Origin: an uncultured Archangium sp. | GTDB taxonomy: Bacteria; Myxococcota; Myxococcia; Myxococcales; Myxococcaceae | Length of the DNA stretch: 11,647 bases | Direction: 5' to 3' | Assembly (NCBI GenBank): GCA_937875615.1 | Contig: CALNBU010000230.1 | Span: forward strand, 1 to 11,647 | In this document: positions 7,222-11,647 of the stretch, piece by piece | Position numbering within the stretch: position 1 is the first letter of the stretch | How the letters are laid out: each line of letters starts with the position of its first letter | The notes under the pieces: model-generated | The model's database searches: none | What the model saw: only the letters and a program-made list of their open reading frames with translations | Told to the model about the DNA's origin: nothing | Program-made: the position numbers and the translations under genes

Positions 7222-7265
7222 CAGTTGGCGACAGAATGTCAAGTGGCAACTGCCGGCGCCAACTG
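7222..7265. repeat. Inverted repeat CAGTTGGCG/CGCCAACTG beside the integrase 3' end
   Basis: CAGTTGGCG (7222-7230) and its exact reverse complement CGCCAACTG (7257-7265) flank 26 nt that include the integrase stop codon. A further CAACTG lies at 7247-7252, 13 bp from the one at 7260. Possible roles are integrase arm-type binding sites next to the core or a transcript-end hairpin for the integrase mRNA; no U-tract follows, which argues against a simple terminator. Confidence 0.4.
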
Positions 7266-8342
7266 ATTCAGGTCCAGCCTCGACAGCTCGCGAGCCAGCC
7301 AGCGCATGTCCACGTGCAAGTACGTCGTCTCACTCAGGTCGCCGCCGAGGTGGCCCAGCATCATGCGCACTGCGCGCGCGTCGGCCCCTGCCTCGGCGTG
7401 CCACGTCGCGGCGCAGTGGCGTAGGTCCTGCCACCTCAACTTCGCCAGGCGCTCTTCGAGCTGCCCCGCGTCCGCCATGGCTGCGCGCAACATGGCCGCC
7501 AGCTTCGCGTCTCGCCGCCGCAGCCCACCGGTGCGCGAGGGGAAGACGAGGCCCGCTGGCAACAACTCCAGCCGCCGCGCCAACATCGGCCGCAGGCAGT
7601 CGAGGAGAGGCAACTCTCTCGCCACGCCCGTCTTCGTCTCGTCACGCCCGTGGCTGCGACGCACGTGCAGCAGCCCGCGCGTCAAATCGACGTCCTCCAC
7701 GCGCAGGGCGAACACCTCGCCGGTGCGCAGCCCCAGTGCTGCCGACAGCAGCAGCATGTCCCGGTACTCCGGCGCGAGGTACGCGCAGGCCGCGCGCAGT
7801 TGCGCCTGGCTCGGCAATTCCCTCTTCTTCCTCGGCTCCCGCAGGTGGGCCGACAGCTCGAAGGGGTTGGGCCCCTTCCACAGCCCGGCGCCCTGGGCGT
7901 AGCGCAGGGCCAGCCGTCCAGCCGCCCGGTACTTGTTGATGCTGACCGGTGAGTAGCCCGCCCGCGCCAGGTGCTGGAACCACTCGTCACACGCCGAGGC
8001 CAACAACTCGCCGTCTCGGTACCCCCACAGCGGACGGAGCTGTTGCACGTTGCGCACCTCGTCGGCGTGCCGCACGCGCTGCACTTGCGCCAGCCACCGC
8101 TGCGCCACCTCGCCGAGGGTGTACTGCGTCCTCGGCGAGAGGTGCGTCCGCAGCTCGAGCGCCAGTTGTGCCACGTCTTCCGGCGCCCAGCGCGCCGTAC
8201 GCGCCGCCACCGGCACCCTCAACTCACCCTTCTCTACTCGCACTACGCCCCCCGGCGGATGGTCGCGCACACCCGCATGGTGCGACGGCGCCGGCCCCCG
8301 CGTGTCCGGCGCGGCGGTGCTTCTACTCTCGGTGTCAGCCAT
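7239..8342 (-). CDS. int: Tyrosine recombinase/integrase
   Basis: A 367-aa phage-type integrase that would cut and rejoin DNA at the neighbouring att site. Residues 74-163 form the SAM-like core-binding domain (YTLGEVAQRWL ... YSPVSINKYRAAGRLALRYA). The catalytic domain spans about 175-350: Arg206 in LGLRTGEV, Lys237 in ETKTG, Arg308 in QDLRH, His331 in MLGHLGG and the nucleophile Tyr341 in TTYLHVD. The first residue of the usual H-x-x-R motif is Gln305 instead of His. The N-terminal 70 residues are Arg/Pro-rich and could include an arm-binding region, but I do not recognise one. The ATG at 8342 has GAGG about 6 nt upstream. The gene follows the RHH regulator gene by 33 bp, so the two are probably one transcript read towards attL. 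Confidence 0.93.
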   Translation of the reverse strand: MADTESRSTAAPDTRGPAPSHHAGVRDHPPGGVVRVEKGELRVPVAARTARWAPEDVAQLALELRTHLSPRTQYTLGEVAQRWLAQVQRVRHADEVRNVQQLRPLWGYRDGELLASACDEWFQHLARAGYSPVSINKYRAAGRLALRYAQGAGLWKGPNPFELSAHLREPRKKRELPSQAQLRAACAYLAPEYRDMLLLSAALGLRTGEVFALRVEDVDLTRGLLHVRRSHGRDETKTGVARELPLLDCLRPMLARRLELLPAGLVFPSRTGGLRRRDAKLAAMLRAAMADAGQLEERLAKLRWQDLRHCAATWHAEAGADARAVRMMLGHLGGDLSETTYLHVDMRWLARELSRLDLNQLAPAVAT

Positions 8343-8375
8343 GACTTGCCTCGCTGTGGGGTGCGAGGCGTGCGG

Positions 8376-8570
8376 CTACTTTTGAGCGCGTTGCTCCCGA
8401 TGGAGACGCAGGCCGTTCACCAGCAGGAAGCCGGCGAACTTCGAGACGGAGTAACCCTCTTTCTTCGCCTCGGCCTTCAGGTCTTCCCAGTCGGCGTCGG
8501 CGAGCCAGATGCTCCTGGACTTTGTCGTCTCCGCCTTCGGCCTCGTCTTCTTCGGGACCAGCTCTTTCAC
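8376..8570 (-). CDS. Small ribbon-helix-helix DNA-binding protein, likely regulator
   Basis: A 64-aa protein. The GTG start at 8570 is chosen because GAGGAG lies 4 nt upstream; a longer reading from 8618 would add 16 Arg-rich residues without a ribosome binding site. Residues 1-17 are Lys-rich. Residues 18-55 fit the Arc/CopG/MetJ ribbon-helix-helix pattern: a short strand (SRSIWLAD), helix A (DWEDLKAEAKKEG), turn with S-V-S, and helix B (KFAGFLLVNGL). Such proteins dimerise and bind short repeated operators. The divergent promoter region 70 bp upstream contains suitable TACGCG repeats, so it may repress its own operon (with int) and the opposite recombination operon. A role as antitoxin is less likely because no toxin gene is adjacent. 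An excisionase-like role cannot be excluded. Confidence 0.75.
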   Translation of the reverse strand: MKELVPKKTRPKAETTKSRSIWLADADWEDLKAEAKKEGYSVSKFAGFLLVNGLRLHREQRAQK

Positions 8571-8634
8571 GCGACTCCTCTTAGCACTCCGCACGCCTGC
8601 GACGCCGCGCAGCACCACGCTGCGCGATTCCGCG

Positions 8635-8664
8635 TTGACAATCCTACGCGGTTACGCGTATTGT
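8635..8664 (+). promoter_or_regulatory. Rightward promoter for the recombination operon
   Basis: TTGACA (8635-8640), a perfect -35 match, is followed after 18 bp by TATTGT (8659-8664; 4/6 to -10). It faces the ATG at 8714 and would give a leader of about 40 nt. The -10 region lies inside the TACGCG operator-like inverted repeat. Confidence 0.55.
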
Positions 8665-8669
8665 GTCTA
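8641..8669 (-). promoter_or_regulatory. Leftward promoter for the RHH regulator-integrase operon
   Basis: On the minus strand TAGACA (8669-8664; 5/6 to -35), 17 bp, then TAGGAT (8646-8641; 4/6 to -10). It overlaps the rightward promoter almost completely, so polymerase could occupy only one at a time. The leader to the GTG at 8570 would be about 60 nt. Confidence 0.5.
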
Positions 8670-8675
8670 TACGCG
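8645..8675. promoter_or_regulatory. Operator-like TACGCG repeats over both divergent promoters
   Basis: TACGCG occurs at 8645-8650, 8653-8658 and 8670-8675. A perfect inverted repeat CGCGTAT (8655-8661), 7-nt spacer, ATACGCG (8669-8675) covers the -10 of one promoter and the -35 of the other. This is a plausible binding site for the RHH protein encoded to the left; the pairing is inferred. Confidence 0.5.
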
Positions 8676-8713
8676 CTGACGAGAGCGCGGGCCCGCAGCA
8701 CCACGAGGTAGCC

Positions 8714-9001
8714 ATGGAGTGTCGCATCCCTTCCTTTGAGAAGTTCGGCGAGTGGTTGGCGCTGTCTTGCCTCGACGGCATGTCGCCGAAACGACAGACG
8801 CTGTACTCGTACTGCTGCACGCTGGCCTACGGCCTCTCCTCTGCGCGCGACGTGCTGGAGTACCAGGCGGTGGCGCAGTCCGTCCTCGACGTGGCTCGCA
8901 GGCGGCACGGCGAGGGCTTCGTTGAGAGGCTGAAGGCCGAGTTCGAAGGCTTCGACTTCGACTGTCTGAAGGCCGAGGCGCAGCGCGAGGTCGGGTCATG
9001 A
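8714..9001 (+). CDS. Unknown 95-aa protein, first gene of the recombination operon
   Basis: The ATG at 8714 has a GAGG Shine-Dalgarno 6 nt upstream; a GTG at 8663 in the same frame lies inside the predicted promoter and is rejected. The protein is mostly helical and soluble, with no signal peptide or membrane segment. It opens MECRIPSFEKFGEWLAL and contains SPKRQTLYSYCCTLAYGL (24-41), followed by a helix rich in Val/Ala/Arg (44-64) and an acidic C-terminal half (GFVERLKAEFEGFDFDCL). I recognise no domain. Its TGA overlaps the ATG of the nuclease gene by 4 nt, so translation is coupled and the product probably acts with the nuclease or in the same stage of the element's life. Confidence 0.75.
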   Translation: MECRIPSFEKFGEWLALSCLDGMSPKRQTLYSYCCTLAYGLSSARDVLEYQAVAQSVLDVARRRHGEGFVERLKAEFEGFDFDCLKAEAQREVGS

Positions 9002-10044
9002 CCGCCGTCCGCCTCATGACGGCCAGCCGCGCCCGGTGCGCCCGCGCGTGCCGGCGTCGGCACTATCTCCAGTACGTGCTGGGCTACCGCGCCGTCGAGT
9101 CGGCCCACGAGCTGCGCTTCGGCAGCGCAGCTCACCTCGGCCTCGAGGCCTGGTGGAAGGCGATGCAGGCCGGGCTGCCGCAGGAGGAGTGGCTGCGGAA
9201 GGCGCAGGAGGCCATCGATGCCGTGGCGATGGAGCCGGACGACGTCGCGAAGCTGCGTGTGATGCTCACAGGCTACCACCTCCGGTGGAAAGACGAGGGC
9301 TTCGAGGTGCTGGGCGTAGAGCTCAAGTTCGAGGGCCCGCTCACCAACCCCGCCACCGGCCGCGCGTCGCAGACGTGGAGGCTGGCTGGGAAGCTCGACG
9401 TGCTGGCGCGCCGCCTCTCTGACGGCCTCACGCTGGTCATCGAGCACAAGACGTCGTCGGAGGACGTGTCGCCGGGCGCGAAGTACTGGCGCCGCCTGCG
9501 CATGGACGGGCAGGTCTCCGTCTACTTCGAGGGTGCCGCCATTCTCGGCCACCGCATCGACGCGTGCCTCTACGACGTGCTGGGCAAGCCGCTGCAGCGC
9601 ATGGGCGACGTGCCGGAGTTGGATGAGCACGGTGGCAAGATTGTCCTCAACGCCGCCGGCGAGCGCGTGCGCACCGCCCAGGGGAAGTGGCGCCAGACGG
9701 CGTCGGCCGCCGAGGGCTACGCGCTGAAGACGCGGCCGGAGACGCTGGAAGAGTTCCAGGCGCGCGTCGCCGAGGCCGTGGCCACGGCGCCAGAGAAGTA
9801 CTTCGGGCGCGCCGACGTGCACCGTCTCGAAGACGACATGGAGGGCGCGTTGACCGACGTGTGGCAACTGGCGCAGTCCCTCCGCGAAGAGGAGTCGGCG
9901 GGCCGCTTCCCGCGTAACCCGGACGCGTGCAGCCAGTACGGCCGCGACTGCCCCTTCTTCTCCGTGTGCGCGCGAGAGGCGTCCATTGACGACCCGGCCC
10001 TCTTCACTCGCGTGCCCGACGTGCATCCCGAGCTCGCAGCCTGA
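8998..10044 (+). CDS. PD-(D/E)XK-family nuclease, RecB/Cas4-like
   Basis: A 348-aa protein with the RecB-type nuclease core: GSAAHLGLEAW (42-52) with His46, AGKLDVL (130-136) with Asp134, VIEHKT (147-152) with Glu149 and Lys151, then QVSVYFEGA (172-180). These are the metal-binding and catalytic positions of the PD-(D/E)XK fold. Four or five cysteines frame the domain: C14 and/or C18 near the N-terminus, and C311, C318 and C324 near the C-terminus (C-x6-C-x5-C). This resembles the 4Fe-4S arrangement of Cas4 and AddB. In phages such enzymes usually act as exonucleases that create single strands for annealing. The gene overlaps the preceding one by 4 nt and lies 55 bp before the ATPase gene. 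No CRISPR or cas genes are present, so this is not a CRISPR Cas4. Confidence 0.88.
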   Translation: MTAVRLMTASRARCARACRRRHYLQYVLGYRAVESAHELRFGSAAHLGLEAWWKAMQAGLPQEEWLRKAQEAIDAVAMEPDDVAKLRVMLTGYHLRWKDEGFEVLGVELKFEGPLTNPATGRASQTWRLAGKLDVLARRLSDGLTLVIEHKTSSEDVSPGAKYWRRLRMDGQVSVYFEGAAILGHRIDACLYDVLGKPLQRMGDVPELDEHGGKIVLNAAGERVRTAQGKWRQTASAAEGYALKTRPETLEEFQARVAEAVATAPEKYFGRADVHRLEDDMEGALTDVWQLAQSLREEESAGRFPRNPDACSQYGRDCPFFSVCAREASIDDPALFTRVPDVHPELAA

Positions 10045-10057
10045 ATTTCAAACCCGC

Positions 10058-10076
10058 GCTGGCCCGGTTGGCCAGC
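10058..10076 (+). repeat. Intergenic hairpin before the ATPase gene
   Basis: GCTGGCC (10058-10064), loop CGGTT, GGCCAGC (10070-10076) form a perfect 7-bp stem in the 55-nt gap between the nuclease and ATPase genes. No U-tract follows, so it is not a standard terminator. It ends 10 nt before the strong ribosome binding site of the ATPase gene and could influence mRNA stability or relative expression. Confidence 0.45.
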
Positions 10077-10099
10077 AACGCCGAAAGAGGAGGCGCTCA

Positions 10100-11086
10100 A
10101 TGAGCACCGCAACCGCAGCACCCGCAGTCATCCCGTCGAAGTCCGCGCCCGCAGCTGTGGGCCGCATGTCGCTGTCCAACGTGAAGAAGGGGAAGGAGGA
10201 GCGCCCGCTGCGCGTCGTGTTTTACGGCCCGGAAGGCATCGGCAAGTCGACCTTCGGCGCGAACGCCCCCTCACCCATCTTCCTCCAGGGTGAGGAAGGC
10301 ACCTCGCACCTCGATGTGGCGCGCTTCCCGAAGCCGCAGTCGTGGTCTGAAGTCCTCGAGGCGGTGCGCGGGCTGAAGGCGGTCGGCCACGAGTACAAAA
10401 CGCTGGTGGTTGACACCCTCGACGCGCTGGAGCCGCTGTGCTGGCGCCACGTCTGCGAGACGTTCGCCGTCGGCAAGGGCGGCAAGGCCCGCAGCATCGA
10501 AGACTACGGCTACGGCAAGGGTTACGTGATGGCGCTCGAGGTGTGGCGCAGCCTCATGGTGGAGCTCGAGCAGCTCGGCGCCAAGGGGATGCACGTCATC
10601 CTCCTCGCCCACGCGGTGGTGAAGCCGTTCAAGAATCCCACCGGCGAGGACTTCGACCGCTACGAGCTGAAGTTGCACCAGAAGGCCAGCGGCCTCTTCA
10701 AGGAGTGGTGCGACTCCCTGCTGTTCGCGAACTACGAGACGTTCGCGAAGAAGGACGGCCTCCGCGCCAAGGGCGTCGGCAACGCGCGGATGGTCTTCAC
10801 GTCTCGCCACGCCGCCTACGACGCGAAGCACCGCGGGAACCTCCCCGAGTCCTTCCCTCTCTCGTGGGCCGACTTCGCCGCCGAGTCGGCGAAGGAGATT
10901 GACCCGAAGGTGCTGGCGGCCGACATCCTCCGTCGCGCGGAGGAGTTGCCGGAAGACGTGCGCAAGGTCGTGAGCGAGACGGCGACGAAGTACGCCGCCG
11001 ACGTCGCGCAGCTGCTCGCCGTCAGTAACCGCGTCAACGTGCGCCTGGCTGAGGCCGCGGCCGCGGCGGAAAGCGAGGCGGCATGA
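10100..11086 (+). CDS. RecA-fold ATPase, phage Sak4-like recombination protein
   Basis: A 328-aa protein. The ATG at 10100 is preceded by AGAGGAGG with 6-nt spacing, clearly better than upstream in-frame starts inside the nuclease gene. After a disordered Ala/Pro-rich N-terminus (1-35) comes a nucleotide-binding core: Walker A GPEGIGKST (43-51) and Walker B TLVVDTLD (101-108) with Asp105. A later strand, HVILLAHA (165-172), is placed like a sensor segment. The order and size match the phage ATP-binding family that includes Sak4-type single-strand annealing proteins (AAA_24-like). These work with a phage ssDNA-binding protein, and one is encoded immediately downstream with a 4-nt overlap. The C-terminus (265-328) is helical and Ala-rich. 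Confidence 0.85.
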   Translation: MSTATAAPAVIPSKSAPAAVGRMSLSNVKKGKEERPLRVVFYGPEGIGKSTFGANAPSPIFLQGEEGTSHLDVARFPKPQSWSEVLEAVRGLKAVGHEYKTLVVDTLDALEPLCWRHVCETFAVGKGGKARSIEDYGYGKGYVMALEVWRSLMVELEQLGAKGMHVILLAHAVVKPFKNPTGEDFDRYELKLHQKASGLFKEWCDSLLFANYETFAKKDGLRAKGVGNARMVFTSRHAAYDAKHRGNLPESFPLSWADFAAESAKEIDPKVLAADILRRAEELPEDVRKVVSETATKYAADVAQLLAVSNRVNVRLAEAAAAAESEAA

Positions 11087-11647
11087 CGGCCTACTTCAAC
11101 AAGGTGAAGGCCCACGCGTGGGAGTTGGGCACCTCCGACAGCGGCACGCCCAACATCGCGGTCAGCTTCCAGGTCACCGAGGGTGAGACGACGCGCTTCG
11201 TCACCTGGTACGGCTACTTCACCTCCGCCGCGGCTGACCGCACCATCGAGTCGCTCCGCAACATGGGCTTCAGGGGTGACGACGTCTCCGTGCTGGCGGG
11301 CAACGGCGGCTCCCTGCCCGACGAGGTCGACATCGTCGTCGACGTCGAGACGTACAACGGCAACGAGTACGAGCGCGTGAAGTGGGTCAACAAGCCGCGC
11401 TCTGGCCCGGCGGTGAAGAACCCCATGACGCCGGCCTCCGCGAAGGCCTTCGCGGCTGGCCTGCAGAGTCGCTTCAGGGCCTTTGACGCGGCCGGCGGGA
11501 AGCGCCCCGCGGCGTCGCCCGACGCCGCGGCGCCTGCGCCGGAACCGCCGGTTCCCGTTCCGGGCCGGAAGGAAGCCAAAAAGCCGGAGGACAAGAAGGC
11601 CGGCGATTCGTCGGTTCAGCTGACCATGTTTACGGATGAGCCCCCCC
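11083..11647 (+). CDS. DUF669-like single-stranded-DNA-binding protein, 3' end outside the window
   Basis: The frame is open from the ATG at 11083 for 188 codons to the window end. Residues 1-108 look like a beta-barrel (OB-fold-like) domain similar to phage DUF669 proteins: MTAYFNKVKAHAWELG, TRFVTWYGYFTSAAADRTIESL (by position 38-59) and VDIVVDVETYNG. Residues 125-175 are a Pro/Ala/Lys-rich flexible linker. The last visible residues (QLTMFTDEPP) are moving into an acidic tip of the kind used by SSBs to contact partner proteins, suggesting the stop lies only a few codons beyond the window. Start codon overlap (ATGA) with the ATPase gene supports joint function. Confidence 0.75.
   Translation, partial: MTAYFNKVKAHAWELGTSDSGTPNIAVSFQVTEGETTRFVTWYGYFTSAAADRTIESLRNMGFRGDDVSVLAGNGGSLPDEVDIVVDVETYNGNEYERVKWVNKPRSGPAVKNPMTPASAKAFAAGLQSRFRAFDAAGGKRPAASPDAAAPAPEPPVPVPGRKEAKKPEDKKAGDSSVQLTMFTDEPP

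Larger units (their letters stand above)
7146..11647. mobile_element. Left part of a tRNA-Thr-integrated element (probable prophage), right end outside the window
   Basis: Evidence for an integrated element: the interrupted tRNA-Thr, a tyrosine integrase gene adjacent to the break, a divergent regulator/recombination promoter region, and a phage-type nuclease, ATPase and ssDNA-binding operon. Gene direction also changes, from a uniform leftward chromosome to a rightward early operon. No structural, packaging or conjugation genes fall inside the window, so prophage is favoured over ICE only by the recombination module. The right end and attR lie beyond 11647. Confidence 0.8.

Noticed and set aside
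7166..7240. A 5' half that would complete the tRNA-Thr
   Set aside because: No GCCGAAA acceptor strand or D-arm pattern is present on the minus strand in this interval; bases next to the anticodon stem do not fit a D stem.
8376..8570. RHH protein as antitoxin of a toxin-antitoxin pair
   Set aside because: The adjacent genes are an integrase and, divergently, a recombination operon; no toxin-like small gene is beside it.
8827..10026. A 399-codon minus-strand frame opposite the nuclease
   Set aside because: It opposes the nuclease gene, which has intact catalytic motifs and 4-nt overlap with its neighbour, and shows no domain of its own.
8998..10044. Cas4 of a CRISPR system
   Set aside because: The cysteine layout is similar, but no CRISPR repeats or other cas genes are present and the neighbours are phage recombination genes.

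Overview
The window looks like chromosomal DNA from a high-GC myxobacterium (Myxococcota, probably the Myxococcus/Corallococcus/Archangium side). This is inferred from very high G+C with G/C at third codon positions, a giant carboxypeptidase-regulatory-like repeat protein, and a gene cluster mixing Ser/Thr-phosphorylation signalling (FHA, PP2C) with a FadL-like porin. No gene is species-diagnostic, so the genus is not fixed.

Chromosomal part (1-7118, all on the minus strand, so transcribed right to left): yacG (zinc-binding gyrase inhibitor), then a membrane-anchored protein with a TPR-like C-terminus, then an FHA-domain protein, then a PP2C phosphatase fused to a cyclic-nucleotide-binding domain, then a FadL/OmpP1-type outer-membrane protein. 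Spacings are 1, 8, 60 and 9 bp, so this reads as one signalling/envelope operon with a possible internal promoter before the phosphatase. After an 81-bp gap come a 70-aa exported small protein of uncertain reality and a very long exported or membrane-anchored protein of carboxypeptidase-regulatory-like repeats that runs off the left edge. These last two are joined by a TGATG overlap.

Junction (about 7074-7265): a strong hairpin terminator, the 3' half of a tRNA-Thr(CGT) gene including encoded CCA but with no 5' half, and a perfect 9-bp inverted repeat around the anticodon loop. This is the left attachment site (attL) of an integrated element. The complete tRNA gene is expected at the other end, beyond the window.

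Element part (7146 to the right edge): a tyrosine integrase and a small ribbon-helix-helix (RHH) regulator read leftwards. A 143-bp region holds two overlapping, face-to-face sigma70-like promoters and TACGCG operator-like repeats. A rightward operon follows: an unknown 95-aa protein, a PD-(D/E)XK nuclease with Cas4/AddB-like cysteines, a RecA-fold ATPase resembling phage Sak4-type annealing proteins, and a DUF669-like single-stranded-DNA-binding protein cut by the window end. The genes overlap by 4 nt or are closely spaced. Together they form a phage-type DNA recombination module, so the element is most likely a prophage or phage-derived integrative element. I see no clearly new system; the most interesting parts are the att site/integrase pairing, the divergent promoter switch, and the unknown 95-aa protein leading the recombination operon.
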